Below, one piece after another: positions 48,435 to 61,000 of a stretch of 64,000 bases of DNA. Source of the DNA: Corydoras sp. C115. Its lineage: Eukaryota; Chordata; Actinopteri; Siluriformes; Callichthyidae. Under the pieces are notes generated by a model. It made no database searches and was not told the DNA's origin. It saw only the letters and a program-made list of their open reading frames with translations. Each line of letters starts with the position of its first letter. Position 1 is the stretch's first letter. The stretch spans positions 434,001 through 498,000 of the forward strand of contig JAFMOC010000105.1 of assembly GCA_019802505.1 (NCBI GenBank). Reading direction: 5' to 3'. A program made the position numbers and the translations under genes.

Positions 48435-51400
48435 TTACTTCTTCTTTAGGCCCACAACAACAGACTTGTCATCACGAGAGATGGGAATGGCGCGCTCGGG
48501 TGCATCAGAGAGCTTGCGGGGTGCCATGATAGTCAGGATGCCATCAGAGGAGAGAGCTGATGTGATGTTAGCCGGGTCGACTCCGGATGGGAGGCGATAT
48601 TTTCGGAGGAATTCACGCGAGACAAAACCATGGTCATCCTAAAAGGCAGAGGATTGATTATTATTTAAAAAAAAATCAGTGTGCCATTATTCTACAGTGA
48701 TGACCTCAGAATACCTATATTATTTACATTTACATTTACATTTAGTCATTTAGCAGACGCTTTTATCCAAAGCGACTTACAAATGAGAACATTACAAGTC
48801 AGAAGTTATGCAGAAAACCCACCCACGCCCCCCACCCCCTTTTTTATTTTATTTTTTTTAATCATTATTCATTCATTCATTATCTCCCGCTTTATCCTCT
48901 ATTAGGGTGGCGGTGGGGTTCCCCATGCCCATCCAGGGGAGAACATCTCGGGCGCTGGGCAGATACACCCAGGACAGGGCGCCAATCCATCACTGGGCAC
49001 ACACTCACTCACACAGACACACTCTATATGGGGCAATTTTTTGAGAATTCAATTGACTTGATCCATGTTTTTGGACTGTGGGAGGAAACCGGAGAACCTG
49101 GAGGAAACCCACGCAGACACGGGGAGAACATGGAAACTCCACCCAGATGGGGATTCGAACCAGGAATCCCTAGCGCTGAGAGGTGAACGTGCTAACCACT
49201 AAGCCACCGTGCCGCCTTTATCATTATTATTATTATTTTTTTTTTTACAACAGGTATTTGTTAAAGAGATGCGTCTTCAGTAGTTTCTATATTATAATTT
49301 GTGGACCAGCTGCAATTTTATTAGTTCAATTTGTTGACTTTATCCAATAAACTGTAGCATCTATTGGACATACTTGAATTGGGTTAAAATCTGTAAATAT
49401 GGTCCCAGTCAAAAGTTTGAACACGCTGCCTTTTTGGGTATAGAGTTTTTAATTGTGCTTAATAATGCTCCCTTCTGGTTTGTACATATAAAGTGCAAAT
49501 ATTCATTCATTCATTCATTATCTCCCGCTTTATCCTCTATTAGGGTCGCGGTGGGGTTCCCCATGCCCATCCAGGGGAGAACGTCTCGGGCGCTGGGCAG
49601 ATAGACCCAGGACAGGGCGCCAATCCATCGCTGGGCACACACTCACTCACTCAAACACACTCTATATGGGGCAATTTGGAGAACTCAATTGACTTGATCC
49701 ATGTTTTTGGACTATGGGAGGAAACCGGAGAACCCACGTGGACACGGGGAGAACATGGAAACTCCACCCAGATGGGGATTCGAACCGGGAATCCCTAGCG
49801 CTGAGAGGCGAACATGCTAACCACTAAGCCACCGTGCCGCCTTAAGTGCAAATATTATTATGAATTTTTCACAAGCCAATACATTATCAGTTATGCATCT
49901 GTGTAAAATTTTACCTGCCGATCCTCATGTTTAGCGTGCACTTTGATGTAATCGCCGTTAATCTTTACTGACAACTCTTCAGGTGCAAAGTGCTTCACAT
50001 CCAAACTGATGGTAAAACGTTCCTTTTCCATTTTTATCTAATAAGGAAAACAGAACACAGAAATACAAAAATGTGGCATTGTTTCTTCAAAAAATAACCT
50101 TTGCTCTTTATTTCACCATAAAGCATGAATATGTTTAAGAAACGAAAGACAACTTTAGCAGAAATTAACAATAAAAATAAACATCAAAAGCCATTATGCT
50201 ATTTTTGAGAGTATTACAAAAAACACCAAAACCTAAATACATATATTATGTACTGTTCATGATATAATAACACTCATCTATGCTTGTTATTTTTGCTATT
50301 TTGAAATGTTTGGTTGTATTATAAGGGCGGCACGGTGGCTTAGTGGTTAGCGCATTCGTCTCTCAGCTCTAGGGATTTCTGGTTCGAGTCCCCATCTGGG
50401 TGGACTTTCCATGCTCTCCCTGTGTCCGTCTGGGTTTCCTCCGGGTTCTCCGGTTTCTTCCCACAGTCCAAAAACATGGATCAAGTCAACTGAGTTCTCC
50501 AAATTGCCCCATATAGAGTGTGTCTGTGTGAGTGAGTGTGTGCCCAGGGATAGATTGGCGCCCTGTCATGGGTGTATCTGCCCAGTGCCTGAAACGTTCT
50601 CCCCTGGATGGGCATGGGGAACCCCCCCACAACCCTAATATAGGATAAAGCGGAAGATAATGGATGGATGGTTGTATTATAGAGTTTCGCTCAAGATTTT
50701 GAGGTTTATAATTCAAATTCATTTTGTCCTGACGTTGGCCAGTAATGCTAATTTTCCTCACACAGGTGACTGTAGTTAATTAATTAATTCATTCATTATC
50801 TTCCGCTTTATCCTCTATTTGGGTCGCGGTAGGGTTCCCCATGCCCATCCAGGGGAGAACGTCCAGGACAGGGCGCCAACCTATCGCTAGGCACACACTC
50901 ACTCACACACACACACTCACACACTCTATTTGGGGAAATTTGGAGAACTCAATTGACTTGATCCATGTCTTTGGGAGGAAACCGGAGAACCCGGAGGAAA
51001 CCCACACGGACACGGGGAGAATATGGAAACTCCACCCAGATGGGGATTCGAACCGGGAATCCCTAGCGCTGAGAGGTGAATGTGCTAACCACTAAGCCAC
51101 CGTGCCGCCCGTGACTGTAGTTCCTGAAGAAAAAATGTTTTTTAAATGGTTTTCAGTTTAAAGAATTATCTGAAGATCGTATTAACAAGTCATTTGGTTA
51201 GGTCCAAAAATCAGACCACTTATTTGACCTGTATAGTTTTTTAAATTAGTTTTATTTACAAATTCAAGTCAGAATAGTGTTTGGCAATGTATTAGTTGGT
51301 TGTCATGGGTTAAAAAAAAAATTCAAGGTTAATTTTTTTACATTTGTAAATGTATACAAAATGGAACATTTAACTTTAGTGATTTAAAAGTAGTTATGCT

Positions 51401-51788
51401 GAAATAAAAAAGGAACATAAAGCAGATGATCCTTTTGATGTGTTGGGAAAGTATAGCCATTACAGATTCTGTTATGCATCCTGAATTTTGGCACAGAACA
51501 AAGAAGCTCTCAGCTCAGATTACTTTTCTATATTAGTCCAGGTTGTTATCTCAAACTTGTGGCAAAATTAACATAAAAAGTACACCTTCCACTCACCTCT
51601 GAAAGGCCACTGTCCACCCAGCTGGGTAAGCGAAAGAAGGAAGGGCGTGGAAAATACTGAGAAAGGTAGGGTGCCAACATGTCACTCTCATTGACATGTT
51701 CCCCAAAGTGTTGATCAAAGATCCGGCCGGGAAACAACGATGGCCAGAAAGAACGGCGGAACCAAGGATGCTGTATGGCAATGTCCAT
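48435..51788 (-). CDS. cryab: CRYAB, alpha-crystallin B chain (small heat-shock protein)
   Basis: Three exons on the minus strand, 51597-51788, 49915-50037 and 48435-48638, encode 172 residues (175 in human). The N-terminal domain starts MDIAIQHPWFRRSF and includes FDQHFGEHVNESD and FFRLPSWVDSGLSE, which separate it from CRYAA. The alpha-crystallin domain spans about 67-147 (SLDVKHFAPEEL, DDHGFVSREF). The IxI motif is kept (ERAIPISRDDK), and the tail ends VVVGLKKK in place of the Ala/Pro-rich mammalian tail. The arginine equivalent to human R120 is present in SREFLRKYRLP. As an ATP-independent chaperone it acts in lens and muscle. Which teleost co-orthologue (cryaba or cryabb) it is cannot be decided here. 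AATAAA on this strand lies at 48004-48009. Confidence 0.95.
48726..49285 (-). mobile_element. Core-type SINE tail, copy 2, split by a SINE
   Basis: Same catttagcagacgctttta block as 11190. Its end (tttttttacaacaggtattt) resumes at about 49240 after the nested copy. Confidence 0.8.
48870..49219 (-). mobile_element. Full-length SINE, form B, nested, cryab intron 2
   Basis: Duplication atcattatt at 48861 and 49220. Confidence 0.93.
49504..49843 (-). mobile_element. SINE, form B, cryab intron 2
   Basis: Perfect 13-bp duplication aagtgcaaatatt at 49491 and 49844. It lies 72 bp from exon 2. Confidence 0.94.
50324..50668 (+). mobile_element. Full-length SINE, form A, cryab intron 1
   Basis: Perfect duplication tggttgtattata at 50311 and 50669. 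Box B has drifted to ggttcgagtcc. Confidence 0.93.
50778..51110 (-). mobile_element. SINE, cryab intron 1
   Basis: Duplication gtgactgtagtt at 50766 and 51111. Internal deletions are present near gggcgctgggcag and gtttttggactgtg. Confidence 0.93.
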
Positions 51789-51839
51789 TTTGTCTAGTAC
51801 TTATGAAATAAGACCTGCTGTCTGTTCTGCCTGCCCCAC

Positions 51840-51846
51840 TTATATA
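51840..51846 (-). promoter_or_regulatory. cryab TATA box
   Basis: TATATAA on the minus strand lies 52 bp upstream of the cryab ATG, implying a short 5' UTR of about 20-25 nt. Confidence 0.7.
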
Positions 51847-51878
51847 CTCCACTGCCACTGGTCACAGTGCTGAGCCCA

Positions 51879-51891
51879 GATTTTTCTGGAA
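51879..51891 (-). promoter_or_regulatory. Heat-shock-element-like array upstream of cryab
   Basis: Three alternating 5-bp units, GAT-tt-TTC-tg-GAA on the plus strand, with one mismatch to nGAAnnTTCnnGAAn. It sits about 35 bp upstream of the TATA box, a plausible HSF1 site. Confidence 0.45.
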
Positions 51892-52453
51892 CAATGATGT
51901 AAACTGTTTGGTACCCCACTCCCTCGCAGTTTGTCCCTCCTACTGTCCTCCGTGAGCTGTCTTGTCCTTTTCCTTCAAAATGTCTCTTAGTATATATCCA
52001 AACTGGCTGTCTGATTTCATTCACCCAAACACCAGCTGGATTATGATGTAGTCTCCAAATAGCGGAAGCTATGCCATCTGGTATGGGACAACCTAATGGT
52101 CCTGACTGGTCGGCGCAAATACTGTGCATCCAGCAGGTCAGGTTTGTGCCAGCACAGATTAGATTCTTGTGCTCTAACATGGCTCTGTGCTTTTTAGAGT
52201 CTGAGCCCTCTTTGAGACTCTTTGTTTTTGGAAAAGCACTGGGAAGGGAGCCAGTTTGTTTGGTGGCGAGTGGTCAATGGTGCTGGGATCATCAAACTCT
52301 ATACAGAGTCATTCCGCTTCTAAAGGCGTATTTCCCTGGTGCCTGGCAGTGGCAGTCGGCTTACTCATTTTGGCACAAAATGCCCAGTCAGCTTCATAGC
52401 AGGCAGAATCCATTATCCCCAGTTTATTATTTAAATTTATTAACTTGTTATCC

Positions 52454-52790
52454 GGCAACACGGTGGCTTAGTGGTTAGCACGTTTGCCTCTCAGCGCTAG
52501 GGATTCCCGGTTCGAATCCCCATCTGGGTGGAGTTTCCATGTTCTCCCCGTGTCTGCGTGGGTTTCCTCCGGGTTCTCCGGTTTCCTCCCACAGTCCAAA
52601 AACATGGATCAAGTCAATTGAGTTCTCCAAATTTCCCCATGTAGAGTGTGTTTGTGTGAGTGAGTGTGTGCCCAGGGATAGGTTGGCGCCCTGTCCTGGG
52701 TCTATCTGCCCAGCGCCCGAGTCGTTCTCCCCTGGATGGGCATGGGGAACCTCACCGCGACCCTAATAGAGGATAAAAGCGGAAGAATGA
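52454..52790 (+). mobile_element. SINE inside the cryab-hspb2 promoter region
   Basis: Form B in the body (gggtctatc), 3' end gataaaagcggaag. The flanks share taacttg. Confidence 0.92.
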
Positions 52791-53069
52791 ATAACTTGAT
52801 ATGCTGTAAAGTTACTTATTCCACGTGCATGTCCGTTCCCAATTTTCGGATCCCCTGAACATGTCCAAATTTACTCAATTTTCTAAAAGTACCATTTAAA
52901 TATCTGCTCATTTCAGAGTGCTGCAACAGAAAATATTAGCATTAAAAGATTTGAAGGTCATTATGATGGCATAACTATTTGTGGCAAAAATTATAAGTCA
53001 ACATAACTGATCTTTGCAGGGAAATGATGGCATTTTAATTTGCTATTAACTACAACACCACTAAGTAAC

Positions 53070-53079
53070 TTATTTTTAG
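53070..53079 (+). promoter_or_regulatory. MEF2-like site in the cryab-hspb2 intergenic region
   Basis: TTATTTTTAG fits YTA(A/T)4TAR. Muscle expression of both flanking genes makes it plausible, but a 10-bp AT-rich match is weak evidence. Confidence 0.25.
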
Positions 53080-54010
53080 TTAGTTTTAGGTAATTTGTAA
53101 GCATGTAGAGGATTAAGATAGCCCTCTCCTTCAATTATGTTTAGCAAAGTGAAGTGAGCAGCAATAAGCAATGACTTCTTTATTAATTTGGCCATTTTGC
53201 AATTTATTTCCATTTTACTTTTCTGCTTTATGTTTATGTTTTTTTTTCATTTTTGTTTGTCTAGTTTAAAATTAATAATAGTTACCACTGTTTTATGGGG
53301 GATCTAGGCTTAGGACAGACCCAGGTATGCATTATATAACACCATGCATATTTATTTGAGCTAATTTTAATATGTTGATATAACACTGGACACACTGCCA
53401 TCTTGAGGTTTAAAGACATTAAACATCAAATCATATATAGGTATAGCGTTACTTGGTTTATTGTTAATGGTGTAAATATCTTGGTTTAGGTATTTCGAAA
53501 CACATGTGGAAGGTCAAGTTTATCTTTAATTCCTATCTTTAATTAATGGTTTCCTTTCAAAACTATACAGGAATCAAGGATATGTTTTTATTAATATTAT
53601 ATTAGGTTATATTTATTATATATATCTATACTGAAGATGATACTTTAGGACACATGCGTTGAACTCACTGTTTAACACAACATATCATTCCTTTATCCTT
53701 TCCAGTGTAAAACATAATGCAATACACAATATAAAAAAAATTAAACAATATTGTTTGGTTTTTAAGGCAAAACTTTGGACATTAAACTGCTTCTTATGCT
53801 TGATTTGTTTCACTTCACATACCCCTTGCATGCCCCAGGCTATTTCTGGCCACATTTATCACCAGGGTCCAGAGTCACATTGCCCCTTACTACCTCTGTC
53901 ACATATTTTTTTTGTCCTGCTTACTTTTTTTGCTGTAATATTTAAACCTGTTCAACCAAAAGGGACCACTTTATTGCTTTTAAACTTGAATACCTGCAGT
54001 TCATTTTAGC

Positions 54011-55403
54011 ATGGCTGACAGGACAGTTCCTCATGCTTACCCAATGAGTGTGAACTATGAAATGTGCACTCCAACTCGGATCTACGATCAGAACTTTGCA
54101 GAAGGTGAGTGGAGAATGAAGGAAGTATGTTTGCTTTTAGACTCAAAGATTTCCTGTTTTTGCATCTGCATAATGGGATAAAACTGTACATTGTACAGTC
54201 ATTGTTGTGACATGACTGAGGAAGAATGACCAGCATATGTATATTTAGAGGGACATATGTAGCATATGTCTAAACAAATCACAATTTTTAATAAAAGTTA
54301 GAATTACCCAATATGTCCCTCTTAAAAGAACATTAGATTAATCTTTATAATTTCAAATAATTCATGGTTGCCTGATGCATGAATGAATATAAGTAAATAT
54401 TATACTAGATTGAAATGTAACACCAGAGTTTAGACTTATTTTTAGACAACAGAGACCTGTGCTACCATGGAAAAATAAAACGAGGATTACTAGAGATTTG
54501 CCTGTACAAGTCAGATATTAACCAAAGTTTATTTGTGGACATATGTAAAATTCAAACTGTTATTTCCTCATTTGATCGCATGACTCTATCTGTAAACAGA
54601 TCTTTGTGGGTTTTTTTGGTTTCTTAATCTAACACAAAGATAAAATTGTGAAATGATTCACATGTGTGATTACTGTAAACTCAAACAAATATGTATGACT
54701 TTTACGTTTCTTAAATTACTCTTTGTATTTGGTATTTTGCCTATATCTTATACTTGTTATTTAAAATAATACTTTAAGTATTAATTTAAGTCTTGCTAAA
54801 GGTATGTAAAATGACTTGACCTTAATATTTTGTAACTTTGGGTTTGGTAAAATCTTTGTAATAAGTATTGTACACAGTTATAGTTTAGGTTTTGACACAA
54901 ACCAAAACATTACACTTTTTTTTCCAAAGTACAACCTGCCATTCAATTTTCAATATATCATCTCTGTTTTTGCAGCACTAAGTCCTCAGGATTTGATGGC
55001 TCCTGTACTATACCATGGCTACTACATCCGTCCTCGCATTAACAAGCAGTTAGAAAGGGGCTTCTCCCAGGTAGACAGTGAGGAAGACTGGTACAGAGTT
55101 CACCTTGACGTCTGTCAGTTCTCTCCAGACGAGTTAAGCGTGCGGACGGTGGACAACCTGTTGGAGGTGACAGGACGTCATGCCCAAAAGCTGGACCAGC
55201 ATGGCTTTGTGTCCAGAGAGTTTACACGTACCTACATCCTTCCCATCGGTGTGGACCCATTGCTTCTACATGTCTCACTCTCACATGATGGCATTCTGTG
55301 CATCCAGGCACCAAGAAAGGTCCAGGATCTGGAGCCAGCAATTAACCAGCTCAAGATCAATTTGGACAAGAAGGCAGATAAAAGCTCTGGAGATGTTTCA
55401 TAA
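54011..55403 (+). CDS. hspb2: HSPB2 small heat-shock protein
   Basis: Two exons, 54011-54104 and 54976-55403, encode 173 residues (182 in human). The product starts MADRTVPHAYPMSVNYEM and has the family signature VLYHGYYIRPR. The alpha-crystallin domain (about 67-150) has the HSPB2-typical RTVDNLLEVTGRHAQKLDQH and FVSREFTRTYILP. There is no clear IxI motif in the tail. HSPB2 pairs with HSPB3 in muscle and binds DMPK. It is divergent from cryab across 2.2 kb. An acceptor-like TTTTAG ends one base before the ATG, so a non-coding first exon is possible. AATAAA at 55515-55520 is the poly(A) signal. Confidence 0.95.
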
Positions 55404-55775
55404 AGAAAGTTTCCAAATCCAACTTTATACAGCGGACTAAGTTTCTTTGGCCTAAAAAGGTCCATGCTGAATTTGTCAGTTCTAGATACTCTGGAAAGTT
55501 TTATAGCTTTTGTAAATAAAATCCTGACAAATTGCACAAGAATGTAAACAGGAACTTATACAGATGTTAGCTGGCAGGAACAAACCATTTCCTGATACCT
55601 ATCTTCGGTTATGATTAAAGATAAAATCAGTTGAACAGTTCATTTTAGCAAGATTTATGCACTTAATAAATGCACGTAATAAATATTTAAGTTAATTGTT
55701 AAGCTAGTAATAAAAACTTCTACAAACTATTGCTACAAAGCATTTATATTACTCAACGAACACACACAAACATGT

Positions 55776-55777
55776 GC

Positions 55778-55846
<69 letters not shown>
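55776..55846. repeat. (TA)n microsatellite
   Basis: About 70 bp, 300 bp past the hspb2 poly(A) signal. Confidence 0.96.
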
Positions 55847-55847
<1 letters not shown>

Positions 55848-55874
55848 GAATGCAAATATGTATGGGATTCGGAT

Positions 55875-56165
55875 GCGATTCGAATCCCCATCTGGGTGGA
55901 GTCTCCATGTCCTCCCCGTATCCGCGTGGGTTTCCTCCGGGTTCTCCGGTTTCCTCCCACAGTCCAAAAACATGGAACAAGTCAATTGAGTACTCCAAAT
56001 TGCCCCATATAGAGTGTGTATGCGTGTGTGTCTGTGTGCCCAGTGATAGATATTTGCCCTGTCCTGGGTGTATCTGCCCAGCGCCCGAAACTTTCTCCCC
56101 TGGATGGGCATGGGGAACCCCCCACGACCCTAATATAGGATAAAGCGGAAGATAATGGATGGATA
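55875..56165 (+). mobile_element. 5'-truncated SINE, form A
   Basis: Begins at ttcgaatccccatc in box B. Confidence 0.9.
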
Positions 56166-56171
56166 AACCCC

Positions 56172-56400
56172 CAATGAGCAAGCCGAAGAGACAGTGGCAA
56201 TAAAAAACTCCCTGTTATGTTATTATTTTAAGGAAGAAATCTTGGTAGGACTAAGACTCAGTGGGGGACTCATCCTCCTTTATTGGCCGGGCAGCATTAA
56301 CAGTGTGGGATACTATTGTGCATATTGCAGGTGTAAAGCATTGGGCATTCTAGTTTATGCAAATAAAGCACAGAAAACGAGCTGGATTTACATCTTATTG
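56172..56400 (-). mobile_element. LINE 3' UTR fragment
   Basis: Reverse complement of the LINE at 10045: gacagtggcaataaaaaact, then ccctgttatg and gtgggggactcatcctcc. Confidence 0.75.
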
Positions 56401-56640
56401 GACACAATTGTTTGTTCTTGTTTGCCCGGTTTTTCAGGTATGCTTAGAATAATGAAAAAATGTCAGTGGTTTAACGAAATAACAACACAGTGGGTTTAGA
56501 ATAGGAAACAAAGGCCACACACAGTTTAAAGCTGAATTACTTTGTTTTGTTTAATATGACGTACAGCTAAACTGGGTCAGCATACAGGTACTATTAATTA
56601 AATGACAATAATGTTTCAATATATATAACTACAAATCGTG

Positions 56641-57016
56641 AGCGGCACGGTGGCTTAGTGGTTAGAACGTTCGCCTCTCAGCACTAGGGATTCCCGGTTC
56701 GAATCCCCATCTGCGTGGAGTTTCCATGTTCTCCCCGTGTCCGCGTGGGTTTCCTCCGGGATCTCCGGTTTCCTTCCACAGTCCAAAAACATGGATCAGG
56801 TCAATTGAGTTCTCCAAATTGCCCCATATAGAGTGTGTGTGTGTGTGTGCGTGTCTGTGTGAGTGAGTGTGTGCCCAGTGATAGATTGGTGCCCTGTCCT
56901 GGGTGTATCTTCCCAGCACCCGAAACCTTCTCCCCTGGATGGGCATGGGGAACACCCCCCCCCCCCCCCCCCCGCAACCCTAATATAGAATAAAGCGTAA
57001 GATAATGGATGGATGG
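56641..57016 (+). mobile_element. Full-length SINE, form A
   Basis: Duplication aactacaaatcgtg at 56627 and its one-mismatch partner at 57017. Long poly-C in the tail region. Confidence 0.93.
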
Positions 57017-57431
57017 AACTATAAATCGTGCACAAACTTTCATACACAATTTACAGATTCTGGTGTATAGACTAATGATCTGTAATAAACCTGATCTTAA
57101 AATAGCTTTTCAGAATTATAAACATTATGTTGCTGTTTACTGTACTAAATCACGTCTTTAAAAAAATCCGCTGATTTATGATTTGTGGTGGTTTTTGTTG
57201 TGCAATGCTGGTGTGCTACTGTCTTAAAATTGGCAGAGTGACGTCACATGACATGAAACTCATTTATTAAAAAATACAAACATTTAACCATTGTTAGATT
57301 ACATTTTGTAATGTATTTGTTGTTTTCTAAAAGTTATGACAAATTTTATGCAATAAAATAAGTAAGTGTGGCACCTCAGTGATTGGGGATCTGGTCTTTC
57401 AGACTATATACTAATTTTTTAGTATGGTGGG
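57017..57431. other. Intergenic, no feature seen
   Basis: AT-rich sequence between two SINEs. Confidence 0.4.
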
Positions 57432-57780
57432 GCGGGGCACGGTGGCTTAGTGGTTAGCACGTTCGCCTCTCAACACTAGGGATTCCCGGTTCGAATCCCC
57501 ATCTGGGTGGAGTTTCCATGTTCTCTCCGTGTCCACATGGGTTTCCTCCGGGTTCTCCGGTTTCCTCCCACAGTCCAAAAACATGGGTCAAAATTGGCCC
57601 ATATAGAGTGTGTATGTGTGAGTGAGTGTGTGCCCAGCGATGGATTGGCGTCCTGTCCTGGGTGTATCTGCCCAGCGCCCGAAACGTTCTCCCCTGGATG
57701 GGCATGGGGAACCCCACCCCCCCCCCCCCCCCCCCAGCAACCCCAATATAGGATAAAGCGGAAGATAATGGATGGATGGA
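57432..57780 (+). mobile_element. SINE, form A
   Basis: The aattgagttctcc block is deleted. A poly-C run lies at 57716-57735. Confidence 0.92.
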
Positions 57781-57854
57781 TGGATATATATAGTGAAATG
57801 GTTAAAGTTGGTTTAATATTTTTTAGCTCAAGGTTAACGGAGGGAAAATCCGTC

Positions 57855-57941
57855 TCGGGGGAGTTCGGGGCAGGGCGGCGGCGGCGGGGGCGGGGGTGGG
57901 GGTAGGGGTGGGGGTGGTTGCGGGGGGGGGGGGGGGGGGTA
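57855..57941. promoter_or_regulatory. G-rich tract upstream of the C11orf52 homologue
   Basis: Repeated runs of G, ending in about 18 consecutive G, 115-200 bp upstream of the ATG. It is the only strongly GC-rich patch in the window and fits a promoter-proximal or G-quadruplex-forming tract. Confidence 0.5.
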
Positions 57942-58053
57942 AAGGTGACTCACCGTGTGTTCACTCTCAGTGCACCTGCTCTTCTCTCAACAAGGAAATA
58001 AAACAAGTTCTAAAGCAGGAATTGAATGTAAGGCGTTTCAGAAATGCGCAGCC

Positions 58054-61000
58054 ATGGGCAACAGAATATCGCAAGCTTTAGAAAAGTAAGTACATTTATC
58101 TTCATTATATATTTTATCTTAATAATTTGACTTTTTAAAGCGCTATTTCAAAAACTGTCGTCGATTAGCTGCGATAAGCCTCCGAGTCTCCCTCGATACA
58201 CTGCTTTTCAAAAACAACTTTTCATATATTTGCGAAAAGCTTTTGTTTTCATTGACTGGATTCGTATTAAAATTGTACGTTTTGTGTAGTTTTTGTTGCA
58301 ATAGAAATCATTTCGTAAGGCTTGTGGTGTGTGGGGTTGGAAAGACAAGGAAGTATTTCTGTTTTGGAATCACATTTACATTTACATTTACATTTAGTCA
58401 TTTAACAGACGCTTTTATCCAAAGCGACTTACAAATGAGAACATTACAAGTCAGAAGTTATGGAGAAACCAACTATACTGTAAATTCATCAAACCTGATT
58501 GTTATTTGATGCTGCCCCCCCCCCTTTTTTTCGTTTGTTTAATTTTAGATAAGTGGAGAGGAAATAAGTTGCAGGAAAAACTATGAATAATAACCATATG
58601 TTACGTTTAACTAGACGTTTTAATAATAACTATACGTTTGGTTCTGGTAGACCAGTCATCTGGAATCTGGATTATGTAGAAAACAGAAAAGGAACAGTTT
58701 AATATTTGAATTTAGTTTTATTTTGTTTTTCTTTTGCACAGGACACAGTGCAGGAACATGTTACATTAACTGTTCAGAAATTACAGCAACTGGGTTATTG
58801 TTGTATTATTGTTTTACATACCCATCCATTATGGGTGGGGGGGGGGGGGGGGGGTTCTCCTGTCCATCCAGGACAGGGTACCAATCTATCGCTGGGCTGT
58901 TATATATATATATATATATATTCATTCATTCATTCATTATCTTCCGCTTTATCCTATATTAGGGTCGCGGGGGGGGGGGGGGGTTCCCCATGCCCATCAA
59001 GGGGAGAACGTTTCAGGCGCTGGGCAGATACACCCAGGACAGGACGCCAATCTATCGCTGGGCACACACTCACTCACACAGACACACACACATACACACT
59101 CCATATGGGGCAATTTGGAGAACTCAATTGACTTGATCCATGTTTTTGGACCGTGGGAGGAAACTGGAGAACCCGGAGGAAACCCACGCAGACACTGGGA
59201 GAACATGGAAACTCCATCCAGATGGGGATTCGAACCGGGAATCCCTAGGGCTGAGAGGCGAACGTGCTAACCACTAAGCCACCGTGCTTAATGTTGTAAT
59301 CGAGGAAACCTAATGGCTTTTAAAGAGGTTTTAGTTCTATTGCGAGGTACAACTTGCAAAGCTTTAATGCTCCACTCTGTATATTATATACCCCTTCCTG
59401 CTTCATTGTCAATTTTCTTCACTTCTTCCTTTTATTGTTAGTCCCCTGTTGGTTTTCTATCTCTGTTGGTCAGGACCATCACAGAACAGGTGTAATTTGG
59501 GTGGTGGAATGTTTATTGTCAGTTCTGCAGTGAAACTGACATGATAAGGAGGTTTTAGTGCAGCATTGCTGTAGTTTCATTTAAACACCTCAGTACTGGG
59601 ACTGTACTGCTGTGATAGGAATAATGCACCAACCAAATAATACCTGCTTTGTGGTGGTACTTTCGGGGTCCTAGCCATTAGAAAACAGAGTACACAGTAT
59701 GTAATGTAGTCCAAAGATGGATTACATTCTGGAATTGAAGAACTACAAAGTCCAATATTAAACAAATATTAAGTGGAACTAATTCATTCATTCATTCATT
59801 CATCCATTCATCCATTATCTTCCGCTTTATCCTCTATTAGGGTCATGGGGGGGTTCCCCATGCCCATCCAGGGGAGAACGTTTCGGGGCACTGGGCAGAT
59901 ACACCCAGGACAGGGCGCCAACCTATCGCTGGGCACACACTCACTCACACACACACACTCTATATGGGGCAATTTGAAGAACTCAATTGACTTGATCCAT
60001 TTTTTTTTTGGACTGTGGGAGGAAACCGGAGAACCTGGAGGAAACCCACACGGACATGGGGAGAACATGGAAACTCCACCCAGATGGAGATTCGAACCAA
60101 TTCTTTTTAATTGTTAATTTGCTATTTGTATTAATCCATTTTGTAATCTGAAATTTGACATTTTATTTATGGCTTTCTTAAACTCATTGTGTTGATTTAC
60201 AGTTTGTCTTTTTATAAAATCTTATTCCATAAGCAAATAATCTAATTATTCCCTAGTCTAATTACACCCTTAATTCATTCTTTCAATATAACATATATTG
60301 GAATTAAAAAAGGCAGAGTTTAGTATGGAGTTATCCACTGTTGTTGATTTGCTGATTTAACAGTTTTGATTTTTTCCTGGCAGATTCCTGTTAGTAGAAT
60401 ATTAAGTTCAGACTATATGTTAATGCAATAAGTTATAAATAATTACCAATGTATAATTCTTTTCAAACTGTCATACACTAAAAAACAAAAAATAAATAAA
60501 CTCCTAAATAATATAAAATGACTTTGATACTACAAAAACTTGGCATTAAACACCTAAACATAAAAAATAACAGAAGTACAATTATACAAGAGCAATTACT
60601 TATGATTTACAACAAACTACAGATATTGTATATTGTAATGCCAAATTTTGAGTAAACTTGTCTACAATCTCATCCTTTAACCATAAAACATAACAAAACC
60701 TGAAGGTCCACAGTTCAATTCCTTGGTGCCATGAAGTGCTATGGCTGGAGTACCTGTGGGCAAGTCACCTAACCCCAATTGCTCCCTGGATGTCATATAT
60801 ATAGGGCTGCCCTTCCCACTGCTGCCTGCCCACCACTTCCTCCCCACTACTAGTGTGTGTATGTGTTTGTTTCACTGCACAGATAGAGATCACTTCATTT
60901 AGAAACAAAAAAACACGGGAATATATTTTTAGTCTTGTCCTTTTTGTTCTAGTTGGGGTTTAAAACCAAGAAAGCAGAATTCAAAGCATTCAACGAAACA

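Larger units (their letters stand above)
51789..54010. promoter_or_regulatory. Shared cryab-hspb2 divergent intergenic region
   Basis: 2.2 kb between the two starts. It holds the cryab TATA box, an HSE-like array, one SINE and an otherwise AT-rich half near hspb2. Confidence 0.7.

Noticed and set aside
52071..52478. 135-codon frame between cryab and hspb2
   Set aside because: Runs into a SINE, has no splice or domain support, and lies in the shared promoter region.
54816..55403. Longer hspb2 frame starting at 54816
   Set aside because: The part before 54976 is intron ending in TTTTTGCAG; the true first exon is at 54011-54104.
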